A stretch of 64,000 bases of DNA, taken from assembly GCA_020912385.1 (NCBI GenBank), contig CP087207.1:2418001-2482000 (forward strand). Reading direction: 5' to 3'. The notes under the pieces were generated by a model. It ran no database searches and was not told the origin of the DNA. It saw nothing but the letters and a program-made list of their open reading frames with translations. This DNA comes from Neofusicoccum parvum. Its lineage: Eukaryota; Ascomycota; Dothideomycetes; Botryosphaeriales; Botryosphaeriaceae. A program made the position numbers and the translations under genes. Position 1 is the first letter of the stretch; every line of letters starts with the position of its first letter. Below are positions 35,625-46,487 of the stretch, one piece after another.

Positions 35625-36450
35625 ATGAACCGCTACCTCTTGATTTTCTGTTTCCTCCTTGCCTTATGCCTCGCGCTCCCTGAGAAAGGCAAGCACTGCG
35701 GCAACACACCATACGATCCCTCTAAGGTATTCAATGCTGCAGGAAGTCGCCTCTCCCTCGTTCCCACTGACATGTGAACAGGCCACTTGCTACGACGGCT
35801 ACCTCTGCCCCATTGTCGGTGGCCTGGCCAATCTGAAGTGTGGTGATGAGTGCTACTCGCCCCTGACGTACAAGTGCGAAAACCAGACACTCTGCCCTCT
35901 TGCCCCGACAGAGGGTCCCTACGAGATCCGCGTCTCCAATCCTGACGAATACTTCGACGACTATGTCATAAATGCATGCCACGGCGGCTTCTTCATTGGC
36001 GGCCCAACTTGCACCTACTGCCCATCTCAGCTGCCTGACCTCTGCGAAGCTTCGAAGAACATCACGGCACTTGTAGGCAACGAGGGAATGGTAAGCGTCC
36101 TCTCATTCCGACACCTTGCGAGGCCCCGTGCTGACCTTAGATGTCCTCAGCAAGTCGTCGTGCCTGGCGGGCAACGGTTCTACATCAACCCGATAGGATC
36201 GCTCGCCTACACGCAGGCACACAGCGCTTTCATCCCTGGCGGCTCGATTGTGGGGAAGATTGAAGCATTCCAGGACGGGGGCTTTGTCTATGCCGAGGGA
36301 GGCGGCTGGTATGCCTGCCCGGTGTCTGACCCGGACACATATCAGATCGTGAACCGGCTGGAGGGGGTGGTGCTCGACGCGGCCTGTATAGGGATCAATA
36401 TCGTGACAAACAGCGTGGACGGCGGGCCGTTCGCGTGGCAGTACGCCTAG
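35625..36450 (+). CDS. Secreted cysteine-rich protein, fungal IgE-binding-protein-like family
   Basis: Three exons (35625-35726, 35782-36090, 36151-36450) give 236 residues. The signal peptide is MNRYLLIFCFLLALCLA, with cleavage near LALP. A Cys-rich N-terminal module (HCGNTPYDPSK joined to ATCYDGYLCPIVGGLANLKC, then CGDECYSPLTYKCENQTLCP) precedes the family core: INACHGGFFIGGPTCTYCPS, then VVVPGGQRFYINPIGSLAYT and QAHSAFIPGGS, ending near FAWQYA. The core resembles abundant secreted fungal proteins annotated from Aspergillus as IgE-binding; their biological role is not known. The N-terminal Cys-rich module is an addition to the core as I remember it. The gene may encode an apoplastic or cell-wall protein; a role in host interaction is only inference. 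Confidence 0.78.
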
Positions 36451-37084
36451 AGCGGCACGCAAAGAGTGGGGACGGGGTCTTGGTACGGGGACGGGGTGGA
36501 GGACGGGGCGATCCAATCACACGCGGCACGACTCGCGGGCTTATGCATATCTAGTTCAGGAAATACACGATGCTCGGCCTCGAGGCAGCTGCGCGCTCGC
36601 AATGACGCAATGGGCGAGGGCGCGCGGGCGGCGAGCGGCGGGCGGCTGCGGTGCGCGAAACACGGGCGCGGCGGGCAGGGCAGGCGGGCGGCGCGGGCGG
36701 AGGTTGCGGGTGTCACATAGAGTTGATCGTCTCTCGCAATTTTGCAGGCGGGCGTTTGAGTGCGAAAGCTGGCCTCATCAGTCGGTCCTGCTCGGAGGGG
36801 CGCTGGGCCGGGGGGCAGCAGCGTAATCGCGCGGCGCACCCACCAATCCCCGCCCGCTCCGTCGCCGCAGCTCGCGGACCAGGCCCGGGCCTCGTCAGCC
36901 AAGGAGTAGCAGCCGCTCCGGCTGCCATCGTCTGGCGCCCTGACACTCTCGCCCGCCGCAAGCGTTCGCGACACCACCCCTCCGCCCTATGGCCAGTGCC
37001 GCACCACTCGCATAGCTTCTCTATGCAGCTCGCGCTTCTGCCACCGACCTCTCCTCCGCAGCCGCCCGGCCTGTCTTTCCTGCC
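36451..37084. other. GC-rich upstream region of the LysM gene
   Basis: 634 bp containing a very G-rich plus-strand tract at 36610-36715 with many GGGCG/GGCGGG runs, then pyrimidine-rich sequence up to the ATG. No gene is recognised on either strand. Confidence 0.5.
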
Positions 37085-39046
37085 ATGAACCCCACCAATG
37101 CCTCCCAGCAGTCCTCCCGCACGCATCTCACCCCCGAGTCCTCGCTGCGCCCGCGCAACAAGCAGCGCCTGCTGTCCGGCCTGGACGACGAGCCCGGCCG
37201 CGACCCCAATGCCCAGGCGAGCCTAGAGGGCAGCCGCGCCGCCTCGCCCGCCGCCTCGCCCTATGCCTCGAGAACCGCCTCTCCGATCCCCGGCGCCGGC
37301 CCTTCGCGCTCCAGCTCCCAGCAGCAGGTCTCCAGGTCGCGCGAGTCGACCGTCAGCAAGGGCGCCCTTGGCTGGGCCAGCCCGGGCGGCAGCGCGCAGG
37401 ACCCGCTGGCTCAGCTCTCCGGCCTCTGGGGCAGCTCATGGTCTACGTTGCAGGGGCTCGCTTCCAATGTGCTTGGCAGCGACGCCAGCGGAGATGTCCC
37501 CAGGAAGCGCAGGCCGTTCGAAGCCACCCACGGCCGCAAGGCCACGACCAGCGCGCCCCCTGCGCAATGGGGCCCTGCCGAGCGAGACACACAGATTGGG
37601 TCGGGGACGAAGGAGGAGCGGGAAGCAATGGTCAGGGCGATGAAGAGGAAGGACCTGCTCATGGCAAACGGACACTTGAACATGGACGCCACGGGCAAGT
37701 TCAAGCGGAGGAACTCTGATGAGCGCATCTCGTCGTCCGCGCCGCCGACGGAGCATGATGATCGCGATGCGCTGGTGTACATCCACCGCGTGCGGCCTGA
37801 GGACACCTTGGCCGGCATCACCATCAAGTACAATTGCCAGGCCGCCACGCTGCGCAAGTCGAATAGGATGTGGGCTCAAGACAGCGTGCAGACGCGGCGC
37901 CATCTGGTCCTCCCAGTCGACGCCTGCGGTGTGAAAGGCCGCCCTGTGCCACCGCCGGAAGAGCAGAAACCGAAGCAGCCTAACGTAGAAGATGACTTGC
38001 TATTGCCCACCCCGGGCTCCGAGTACCCTCCCATTCACGCAACCAGCCTCCCTACCAACGGCTGGCACGGCCCAGCGTCAGTCTCGACCTCCAATCTCTC
38101 CAAATCCGTCACAGCCTCAGAAGCATCCACAAATGCCGACAACGAGCCGCCATGGAAGCACGAGGGCTGGGTAATGCTTCCACACAGCAAGGATCCAATT
38201 GAAATCGCCCGCCTCCCACGCAGAGATCTTGGGTTCTTCCCGCCAGCTCGCCGGAAAAGCTTGACCTTCTCCGACAACGACTCCGCTGTCCGCACGCCTT
38301 CCGCATCACTAGAGCTCAACCGCTCAGACACGCGTACGTCTACATCCTCAATGACCTCTCATGGGACCGCCAAATCGCCCCGCCAGAGCAACAGTAGCAA
38401 CGTACCCAACCGTCATCGTGCCCGCGCCCCCAGCATCACACAGAGCTTCAAACTAGACGGGCCCGGCGGAGTTGGCACCTTCAACAGGAACGTGCGTAAG
38501 CCTGGTCCTGCTCAAGACGGCCTGAACAAGATATTTTCACAGCACCTGCCGAACCTCGCACCGCCGCCAGGCAAGGACTACTTTGGCACGTGGAACCCGG
38601 CGCAGCTAGCGGAGGCCAAGGCTAACGGAGATTCAATGGGACCTTCTGGTACAGCTACGCCGGTGGGAGTTGGAGGCGTTGGCGGCAGTTCCACTGGCTT
38701 CGACTTCGAGCAAGTGGGCGGCGCCATCGAGGGCTGGATGCGCAAGGTTGCAACAAAAGCGTCAACGCTCGTCCCGCCCGCGCCCCTGACCCCCGGCAAG
38801 AGCGGCGTGACCGCCGCCGACAGACAGCGCGCAGCAGGTGCCGGGCTGGGCGCTGCGGGCATGGGCGGCGACATCAACGACCTGATCGAGTTGACGGACG
38901 CCTTCGAAGTCGGCGATGACGATGAAGAAGAGGAGACGAACCGTGGACGCGCTAGCTCTGGAAGCGGGAGGAGAGGCCCTGCAGACGGCGTGAGGAGGAG
39001 GGAGGCCCGCAGCGGCACGCCTAGCAAGGGCGCGAAGGGCGATTGA
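37085..39046 (+). CDS. Intracellular LysM-domain protein
   Basis: Single exon of 653 residues. There is no signal peptide: the N-terminus is MNPTNASQQSSRTHLTPESS, then Ser/Pro-rich. A single LysM is centred on residues 235-280 (VYIHRVRPEDTLAGITIKYN and the following CQAATLRKSNRMWAQDSVQT, ending in LVLPVDAC). A helix SQDPLAQLSGLWGSSW-like segment precedes it, and basic Ser-rich regions (PARRKSLTFSDND) and an acidic C-terminal patch (GDDDEEEETN) follow. Secreted LysM effectors bind chitin, but this architecture matches the intracellular LYSMD-like group, whose role in fungi is unclear. It is intronless, unlike most neighbours. Confidence 0.85.
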   Translation: MNPTNASQQSSRTHLTPESSLRPRNKQRLLSGLDDEPGRDPNAQASLEGSRAASPAASPYASRTASPIPGAGPSRSSSQQQVSRSRESTVSKGALGWASPGGSAQDPLAQLSGLWGSSWSTLQGLASNVLGSDASGDVPRKRRPFEATHGRKATTSAPPAQWGPAERDTQIGSGTKEEREAMVRAMKRKDLLMANGHLNMDATGKFKRRNSDERISSSAPPTEHDDRDALVYIHRVRPEDTLAGITIKYNCQAATLRKSNRMWAQDSVQTRRHLVLPVDACGVKGRPVPPPEEQKPKQPNVEDDLLLPTPGSEYPPIHATSLPTNGWHGPASVSTSNLSKSVTASEASTNADNEPPWKHEGWVMLPHSKDPIEIARLPRRDLGFFPPARRKSLTFSDNDSAVRTPSASLELNRSDTRTSTSSMTSHGTAKSPRQSNSSNVPNRHRARAPSITQSFKLDGPGGVGTFNRNVRKPGPAQDGLNKIFSQHLPNLAPPPGKDYFGTWNPAQLAEAKANGDSMGPSGTATPVGVGGVGGSSTGFDFEQVGGAIEGWMRKVATKASTLVPPAPLTPGKSGVTAADRQRAAGAGLGAAGMGGDINDLIELTDAFEVGDDDEEEETNRGRASSGSGRRGPADGVRRREARSGTPSKGAKGD

Positions 39047-40268
39047 TCGATTTCGAGTGGAGCGTTCACAGCAATCAAAAAGCTTTACGCAGGTAGAATG
39101 TATACGGGGTACGATTGGAAGACGGGTCGAAAAAGTTGTGATGACGGTGAAGAAAGGGCCGGAGGAAAGAAAGCGCTATACTCCATTATTAACTATCACG
39201 GCTGAAGGGAAGACCACTAGTTCTTTGTTCTGTTTTTTTATTTCATTTGCGCGTTGGATAGACTAGGGGACAACTGGAGTGAGCGGGAACACACATACTA
39301 TTTTGGCAGGCTGTTTGGGTTCGTTTTTCTTCTCACTGCTATTGACAAGAAACCCCCTTCATTTGACGGCGTTCTTAGCTATCGGGATATTCTCTTAGTA
39401 GTTCTAGCTTTCGATGCTCTTTTTTTCTTCTTCTCCTTTTCATTCACAGTTCCGCGGGTTTGCTTGGAGGCGGCTACTATAGCCGGGCTGTTTTATTTCC
39501 GCCTCAGCCAGGAGAGAGCAACTTTTATCACCATCATCACACTCCATCGGTTCGTCATCAGTGAGAGCGTTTCGTTTTTGTACCATCTTTCTGCTTTATT
39601 TGCTTGTTTTCATGCGCTACTACTAGAGGATGGGAAACTGAGATTTTGCGCCAATGCAAGCGGGAAGGGTGTCTGTCTTAATTTACACGCATTCACAAGT
39701 CCATACACGCGGCCTTTGTGGCCGGAGAGGGTGGTGATGTTGTGTCGCCAGACAGTCACGCTATCTAAAATTGGATTTGAGAAGAAGAATCTTCTGTGAT
39801 GCAAGCAGTGGATGGAATGTGCTGTTCTCTTACGTGTCGTGCCGTGTTCTAGAACTTATCCACAGCCGTGTGCGTCGTCATCGCCATTCAATTTGGGAAA
39901 AAGGATCGTCTGGAATCATTGAGTGGGCCGAAATCGGGGATCCAAGGCATGTGGGCTTATCTTGTAGATAACATGCGTGGTTAATCACATTCCAGAGAAA
40001 CAGCAAGTTGGTCGCGAATTAATCCTTTTTATTCCATTCCAATCTCCACAAGTAAAAGATGAAAAATCTACCGGCCGCGTTGTCTACGCAAGCAGCGAAT
40101 AGGGAATCACATAAACCTTCATGAAGAAACATAGCGCCATGCACCCAAGACTGTACGAGGGAAAGTAGAAGAGAAGAAATGGGGTAGCGAGCCATGATGT
40201 TTCCCGCCTTCCAACGCCGCAGCAAGCATGAACCCGAGTGACTTTTTGTTTTCCTTCGTTTCCTTCTC
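39047..40268. other. Convergent 3' intergenic region
   Basis: 1.2 kb between the LysM gene (+) and NOG1 (-) stops. It is T-rich on the plus strand around 39230-39620, and an open frame there (39254-39799) is low-complexity Phe/Leu with no domain. I see no gene. Confidence 0.5.
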
Positions 40269-42339
40269 TTAACGACTCCTCGTGCTGCCAATGCCTCTCT
40301 TGCCGGCCAGCAAATGCTTGTTGAGCGACGCGGTGGTGTGCCTGTCAGCTTCTCCCTGTCTGGCCATGCGGTTCATCTTCTTCTGGCCCAGCTTAGCCAT
40401 GCGCTCCGCCTTCGAGCGCGCCGCCTCGTTCGTGACGCCATCGTCACGCCTGTTGGTGCTCTGGCTGCGCGCCCTGCTCTTCGCACGCTCCCATGCGGTG
40501 GGTTGCGGCTTGTCGACGTCCATGGCGTCGCCGTCGCCACCCTCGGAGCGACCACGGGCCAGACTCCTGCCGCGAGACTGCGAGCGCGCACGCGAGGCAA
40601 GAGAGCTGGTATCGTGGCCGAGGCTCTCCAGGTGGGACTCCATTTCCGAGAGCTTCTTCGCCTTTGCAGAGCGAGGAATCTGGGCGCGGTTCTTTAAGCT
40701 CTTCCTCATACGGGCCTCATTCCTCATCAAAGCCTGCTTCTCGCGGATCAGCTCGGCCTTGTGGCGAATGTCAGCTTCCTCGACATCTTCAATGTCCTCA
40801 TCGCTCTCGTAGCGTCCGTCAGCCTCCATCTGCTCCTCCTCGGCCTCGAGTGCCGCAAGCTTGGCTTCGATATCGGGATCGATGAAATCGTAGACGTTTT
40901 TGCCTTCGAAAATCTCGGGGACCTTGTCGTCCTTCCACTCATCATTCTCCAGGAGGTAGTTCTCGTGAAGGTTGATGTTGTAAACACCAGCTCCACCGTT
41001 CTCCTCTTCGATCTCGCGCTGGAGCTTCTTGCGGTTGGGGTCGTTCGGGTCGTACTTCATCTTGTTCTTGACGGCATCCGGGATGTAAGCCTCGCGAGTC
41101 ATGCCGTCCATCGGCATGGCGACGTGAATCCTCTTGAGCACCTCTCCAAGACGGCCAGTCACCTCTCCGGAACCATTCGTACCGGCCTTGAGCTTCTCAG
41201 CATTGCGCTGAGCCAAAAGCCTGTCACAAACAGCGCCACGAACGGCCATCACGCCCTCCGTAGTTGTGCAAGAAAGCTGCAGCAACTCCACCTCGCCAGA
41301 CTTGAGCATGCCCTGAAGCTTCTCCTGCGTTTCCGCGTCCAGATCCTCTGGCTTCATCAAATCGGTCTTGTTGACAACAATGAAAACCAGCTTGTTGTTG
41401 AACAGCGGCTTGATGCTGTGGAAAAGCTGGATCTGCGCAGACACACTGTAGCCGCACTGCTCGCTGAGATCCATGAAATACAGGATAGCGGACCGAAGAT
41501 GGGCAATGGCCGTAATGCTCTGCATTTCAATCGTGTTCATCTCCTCGAGAGGGTGATCGAGGATACCGGGGGTATCAATGGCTTGGAATCGCAACATCTT
41601 GTGGTCGACTATTTTCAATTAGCTCTACCCAATCGCAGCAGGGTCAAGGGACTTACAGTGACCAACAAACAAACTCTTGGTGGTGAATGCATACGGCTGG
41701 ACATCCACATCGGCGCGAGAAATGTTCCTCAGGAAACTCGACTTGCCGACGTTGGGGTAGCCGCAAATGACCAGGGTTCTGGTGTTCGGGTCGATCGAGG
41801 GCAGACGACCAAGATGCTGGCGCACCTGCTCGAGGTAGAGAAGCGGGTCCTTCATGCGCTTGCAGATAGTGGCCATGCGACCCAGAGCAGCGCGCTTGAG
41901 CTGCTTGCACTGGAACAGCGACTGGCCATACTTCAGCAGGCGCACGTAGTCGCGCGCAACGGTCTCAATCAAGTGTTTCGCGGTGGAGAGCTGGCCCAGG
42001 GCAATGCGGAAGTGGTCGGCATCGTAGAGGGTGTTGAGGAGATCCTTGTGGAAAGGGTGGATGTCCTGGAGCTTGGGGAAGCCCTCGAGAATGGCCTGGA
42101 TTTTCTCGGTGAAGGTCTCGGCCGTGTACTTGACTTTGCGGGTGTAGAAGGCTGTGCGAGAGAGCGGTCAGCGGGTGCAGAGTGGGAGCAAGCGCAGGGC
42201 GTGGCGTACCCCGAATTCTGCTGATCTTGAAGCCGGCTCTGATCTGGGTGGGCAGACGCCGCTGGGTGCGGCTCAGCACGATGTCCAGGAATTCCTGGGA
42301 CGTCGGCACCGGGGCGATGTCCTTCCAGGTGGTCTTCAT
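40269..42339 (-). CDS. NOG1: Nucleolar GTP-binding protein 1 (Nog1)
   Basis: Three exons (42339-42210, 42151-41657, 41608-40269) give 654 residues, the usual Nog1 length. The N-terminal helical bundle ([20 protein letters not shown], then [15 protein letters not shown] across intron 1) precedes the GTPase domain: G1 [15 protein letters not shown]3 [14 protein letters not shown]4 VVNKTDLM. The NOGCT region is [18 protein letters not shown] ([20 protein letters not shown]), followed by the basic C-terminus ([30 protein letters not shown], ending RGIGSTRSR). Known role: GTPase of nucleolar pre-60S particles, needed for large-subunit maturation with Rlp24. It shares a 266-bp divergent promoter with URA5. 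Confidence 0.96.
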
Positions 42340-42605
42340 GGTGCCTGCCGCGGAGTGGTGGTTGGTTGCGGGCGCGGAGGTTGGGTGGAAGGATGTGCGA
42401 GCGAAGGCCTGGCGCGGTATCGATAGAGGCGCAAAAAAAGTTCAGGGCCCTCGGTCGCCGGGTAAACTTGCTTCCACTAGCCTGCGCGCCCTCGCGCCAT
42501 TGGCCGCCGCCCGCCGGCCACGACTTGATTTCTCGTCCCCCCGCCAAAAAGTTAGACTCCTCCCCGCGCTCTTTGCCCTTCCCGCCTGAGGACGCTCCGG
42601 ACACA
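42340..42605. promoter_or_regulatory. Compact divergent promoter of NOG1 and URA5
   Basis: Only 266 bp separate the two ATG codons. The URA5 leader is pyrimidine-rich and the middle contains an A7 run. No TATA box is evident. The arrangement would allow co-regulation of a ribosome-assembly gene and a pyrimidine-synthesis gene. Confidence 0.6.
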
Positions 42606-43319
42606 ATGGCCTCCTCCGACAACGTCCCCGCCTACAAGACTGCCTTCCTGGAGGCTTGCACCTCCGCCGAGGCCCTCAAGTTCGGCACCTTCACTCTCAA
42701 GTCGAAGCGCGTGTCGCCCTACTTCTTCAATGCCGGCCTGTTCCACCGCGCAGACCTCGTCCGCTCCATTTCTTGGGCCTACGCCAACACGCTCGCCGCC
42801 CATGTCGCCGAGAATCCTTCCTTCGAATTCGATGTGCTGTTCGGCCCTGCCTACAAGGGAATCCCTCTCGCTGCCACCACCGTAGATAAGCTCGCCGAGT
42901 TGGATCTGAAGAAGTTCGGCAAGGTCAGCTACAGCTTCAACAGGAAGGAGGCCAAGACTCACGGCGAGGGTGGCAGCATCGTGGGTGCTCCGCTCAAGGG
43001 CAAGAAGATTGTCATTGTGGACGACGTCATCACTGCCGGCACCGCCATCCGTGAGGCCATCGACATCATCAAGGCCGAGGGCGGCGAGCTGGTCGGCATT
43101 GTTGTTGCCGTTGACAGGCAGGAGAAGACCCCCAGCGCCAACGACGACGACGGCACTCCCAGGCCCAGTGCCATTGGCGAGGTCAGAAAGCAATACGGCA
43201 TCCCGGTCCTGTCTATCTTGTGCCTAGATGATATTATCGAGTATCTAAAGAGCAGAGGAACCGAAGAGGAAATCAAGAAGCTCTTGGAGTACAGAGAGAA
43301 GTACAGAGCCAGCGATTGA
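42606..43319 (+). CDS. URA5: Orotate phosphoribosyltransferase
   Basis: Intronless, 237 residues, typical of fungal URA5/pyrE enzymes. It converts orotate and PRPP to orotidine-5'-phosphate in the cytosol. Seen: the N-terminal [39 protein letters not shown], the mobile catalytic loop [18 protein letters not shown] (Lys-Asp/Glu region), the PRPP-binding signature [17 protein letters not shown] and the C-terminal [20 protein letters not shown]. No residue expected at the active site is missing. Confidence 0.97.
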   Translation: MASSDNVPAYKTAFLEACTSAEALKFGTFTLKSKRVSPYFFNAGLFHRADLVRSISWAYANTLAAHVAENPSFEFDVLFGPAYKGIPLAATTVDKLAELDLKKFGKVSYSFNRKEAKTHGEGGSIVGAPLKGKKIVIVDDVITAGTAIREAIDIIKAEGGELVGIVVAVDRQEKTPSANDDDGTPRPSAIGEVRKQYGIPVLSILCLDDIIEYLKSRGTEEEIKKLLEYREKYRASD

Positions 43320-44058
43320 TTGTCTGGAACCTAGTAAAAAGCTTTCAAGCGCCCAAAACAAAGAATGGGCCATTCATGAAATCAAACGAGAAAAGCGTTT
43401 TGACGTTTTCGAGTCCGCCATCATTCCCATTTAGCTTCGCTCGATGTGAAAACATCCTTGTAATTTTATAAGTATTGTGCAATTTAGTATGGAGAGCCTA
43501 CGGTTTCAATCAACAATACTGTTCTCGAGCGGAATTGTAGACACTCCGGTGGTAGGTAGGCCTTGTGCGTAGTAGTCTCTTACTCAACGCCTCGACGGAA
43601 TTAGGGACTTGTTGGGTACGGATCTCAAATCAGGGAGTTCATTCATCACTGATAGTCCAGCAGGTGCAACAGTACTATCCTATTTTCGATGAAAGAGGTG
43701 TAAAAATCCTACGGGTGTGTCTATCATGATGGACAATATATGAACTTGTAGGCCGGTTTTTCCGCCGCCACTGGCTTTCGTTCGAATCCAATAGAGAGGT
43801 CTTTTTGACTTTCTCTTAACTTTCATCTTCGGGAACTTCCTCACTTTAATCCCTAAACACTCTTCTCCGTCAATCTCGCTCCAATGCCACGTTTGTATGT
43901 GTTAACTTTATGTTGGCAATTGGCATGGATGAAACTCATGTCCAACTACCTTTCATTTACAGCAAAGACGTCACAAATGCATGTTTGGGAGAAAGCCTTT
44001 TGAGAAAACGAAATCATGAACTTACCCATTCCCTCCTACAGAAACCAGCAGAAACAGC
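43320..44058. other. Convergent 3' intergenic region
   Basis: 739 bp, AT-rich, between URA5 (+) and the RING gene (-). A GTTCGAATCC near 43779 resembles a tRNA B box but lacks the rest of a tRNA. No gene is seen. Confidence 0.5.
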
Positions 44059-44832
44059 CTACATAAGGACCGCAAGGGTCTCATCGCCAATAGAGTCAAA
44101 ACCGGAAGCAAAGGCTAACATGGTGTCCACAAAGACAAGAACGGTCCTCGAAATATTATCACCACCCTCAGCATTCCGGATCGTGGCCCAGGCGTCGGCA
44201 AGAGATGACCCTCCCGGCATTATGGACACATCGCGCAGCAGACGGTTCGCCGCGACCAGCAACAATGTGTGCTCCAGATCGCGGACCTGGAGAGGCCAAC
44301 GACGTTCGTTGCTCAACCAATCCCCGACATCCATCATGCAGCTCGCCAGGTGGCTCACGTGAAGGCTCGCGTACTCCTGCGGCCACATGCCCTGCCCGTA
44401 CAGGTCCAGCAGCCTGCGCATATGGCTCGCCAGAGCGTCGGCACTCGCCACGCTCCGCGCGCGCAGCGCCGCGCTCGCCGCGGGGTTGAAGCGCACGATG
44501 CCCATGCGGGCCGGAAACACGTCGCTGGGCGGCAGCAGGTTGATGCGAGGCTCGTCCGGGGGGTCCAGGTCGAACAGCGTGGCCCGGCAGATGGGGCACG
44601 TGTTGTGGTGGCTGCTGACGAGCCATCGCTCGAAGCAGCCGCGGCCCATGATGTGCATGCACTGCAGGAACTGCACGAGCGGCTCCACCTCGCCGTCCGA
44701 GGCCGGCTCGCCGAACTCCTGCCAGCAGGCGCTGCAGCGGTCGCGGGACGACGCGGGGATGTCTTCTGGGTTGATTTGCGTGATACCGTGTTTGAGAAAC
44801 TCTTCGTACGAAGGGATTTTGTCTAGAGCCAT
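44059..44832 (-). CDS. RING-finger protein, probable E3 ubiquitin ligase
   Basis: Single exon of 257 residues from the ATG at 44832 (MALDKIPSYEEFLKHGI); an in-frame ATG at 44898 would add 22 residues. The RING is CSAC-x22-CMHIMGRGCFERW-x8-CPIC. The position normally filled by the fifth zinc ligand (His/Cys) is Gly in CMHIMGRGC, a variant I have seen in several fungal RING proteins. The C-terminal half is helical, with no known domain (RRWPLQVRDLEHTLLLVAAN). There is no membrane segment. Substrates and partners are unknown. Confidence 0.75.
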   Translation of the reverse strand: MALDKIPSYEEFLKHGITQINPEDIPASSRDRCSACWQEFGEPASDGEVEPLVQFLQCMHIMGRGCFERWLVSSHHNTCPICRATLFDLDPPDEPRINLLPPSDVFPARMGIVRFNPAASAALRARSVASADALASHMRRLLDLYGQGMWPQEYASLHVSHLASCMMDVGDWLSNERRWPLQVRDLEHTLLLVAANRLLRDVSIMPGGSSLADAWATIRNAEGGDNISRTVLVFVDTMLAFASGFDSIGDETLAVLM

Positions 44833-45667
44833 GTCGGAAGATTTGGATGGCGGGAAATATGGAGGCCTGTTAGATATGTTGTGGTTAGAAATCTGCATTT
44901 CGTGGCTTTTGCTTTGGAGTTATACATGATAGGGAAAGCTGTGCCATTTGATTGTCTTGCTATGGCACAATGTGTAAGTGACAGGGGAGTCTCGGATTCT
45001 TGGCCAAGAATTCATTGTTCTCAGTGCTCTTCAAAGGGATGTCTTTGTCCATTCAACGCGATTTAGAACGCCAATTACATTGTTCCTATGAGTAAGCACA
45101 GTTTCATGCCGACCTGAATCCCCTCGTTGTTTGTAAGACATCAGACTCTACGTTCTCGTGTGTCTTTTGCGAATCGAAGACACGGCTGGAGTCCACTGAT
45201 TCACGATGCTTGTACAAATCGGTGTGGCCGGTCGATAGAGGCCGAGCCAATTCAGACTGTGCTGTGGCTGGCTGCAATCACGTCGCCCATTGGCTGATTG
45301 TTGTCTGGCTGACCGTAGACCACACTGCACATGGCTCTGTTTACATCTTCGCGTGAGTAGGCCTTTTGAATGATGAATTTAGTCTTACTTCCCGCTGCCA
45401 AGTTAAAGCTGGACTAGCGAAGCCACAATTGATGCGAGACCATGCTTTCTGTCTTATGGTGGGACTAGTATTGGCTTTCTAGGCTTTTAGGAAGCACCGT
45501 AAGAGGTTGGAATAGGAGGATGTTTAGTTTTAGTCTTAGGTTCGTGTCCTTCCGTATTACTGGTTGAATCCTGCTTACCATTTGGTTAATAGCTGGCCAT
45601 TCCATGGTTCAGACATCACACAACATTCTCGGCAAGAGCAACGTACGTACGCATCTCCCTTTCCCCA
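44833..45667. other. Gene-free interval
   Basis: 835 bp, moderately AT-rich, between two minus-strand genes. I see short ORFs only. Confidence 0.5.
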
Positions 45668-46487
45668 TCACGACTTCAGCCCCCCGTCAATCTCCACCAC
45701 ACTCCCATTCATGTACCTCGCCTCCGGCCCCATCAGAAACGCCACCACATCCGCTACCTCCTCGGGCGTCCCCAACCTCCCCAGGCTATTTCCCTGCTCC
45801 ATCCTCTTCACGAACTCCGGACCCTTGACCACGCCCGCATTCGTCGGGGTGTCGATGTACCCGGGGGCCACGACATTCGTCCGGATGCCCTTCGGGCCCA
45901 GCTCGAGCGCCATGCTCTTGCTGAAGCCGATCACGCCGTACTTGGTGGCGCAGTAGATGGCCTGGTTCGCGACGGGGTGCAGGCCGCAGATGGACGAGAC
46001 GTTGACGAACGAGCCGCCGGGCGCGGTCACGTGCGGGACGGCGGCGCGGGTGACGAGGTAGGTGCCCTTGAGGTTGACGTCCACGAGCCTGGCCCAGTAC
46101 GCGTCGGTGGTGTCGGTCAGCGCGTACGACGTCGGGTTCACGCCCGCGCAGTTGAAGACGTGGTCGAGGCGGCCGAACCGGCCGACGACCTCGGACACGC
46201 GCTGCTTGACGTCGTCCTCGCTGCTGACGTCCAGCGCGCCGGCGTAGTGCGGCGCGCCGCCGCAGAGCCGGTGCGTTTGCGCGACGCCGTCGAGGTTCAC
46301 GTCGGTGAGCGCGAGCTGCGCGCCCAGGCTGTGGAGCTTGACGGCGGTGGCGCGGCTGGACGGGGAGGAGGGCGAGGGCCGTTAGCGCGGGCTGCTCGGG
46401 AGTGGGGCGCGGTGGTGGTATACCTTACCCAATGCCGCTTCCGGCGCCGGTGATGAGGACGACCTTGTCCTTGAGGTCGGAGGACAT
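45668..46487 (-). CDS. Classical SDR, 3-oxoacyl-ACP reductase (FabG)-like
   Basis: Two exons, 46487-46429 and 46355-45668, give 248 residues, the size of classical SDRs. Seen: VVLITGAGSGIGRATA across the intron, LALTDVN (Asp suggesting NAD), HVFNCAGVNPTSY with NCAG in place of NNAG, VNVSSICGL with catalytic Ser, IYCATKYGVIGFSK with Tyr and Lys, and RTNVVAPGYIDTPTNAG. The end (YMNGSVVEIDGGLKS) is the usual SDR C-terminus. Substrate unknown; polyol, sugar and beta-ketoacyl oxidoreductases all share this form. Its promoter has an inverted pair of GATA motifs around a CRE. Confidence 0.88.

Noticed and set aside
39254..39799. 181-codon open frame rich in Phe/Leu downstream of the LysM gene
   Set aside because: It lies in a T-rich 3' flank, lacks an ATG-initiated conserved region, and has no domain.
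40761..42224. 487-codon open frame on the plus strand opposite NOG1
   Set aside because: It has no domain and a Leu/Val/His/Gln-heavy composition typical of the antisense of a GC-biased coding gene; the minus strand is clearly NOG1.
43770..43800. B-box-like GTTCGAATCC on the plus strand
   Set aside because: No A box upstream at tRNA spacing and no cloverleaf can be drawn.
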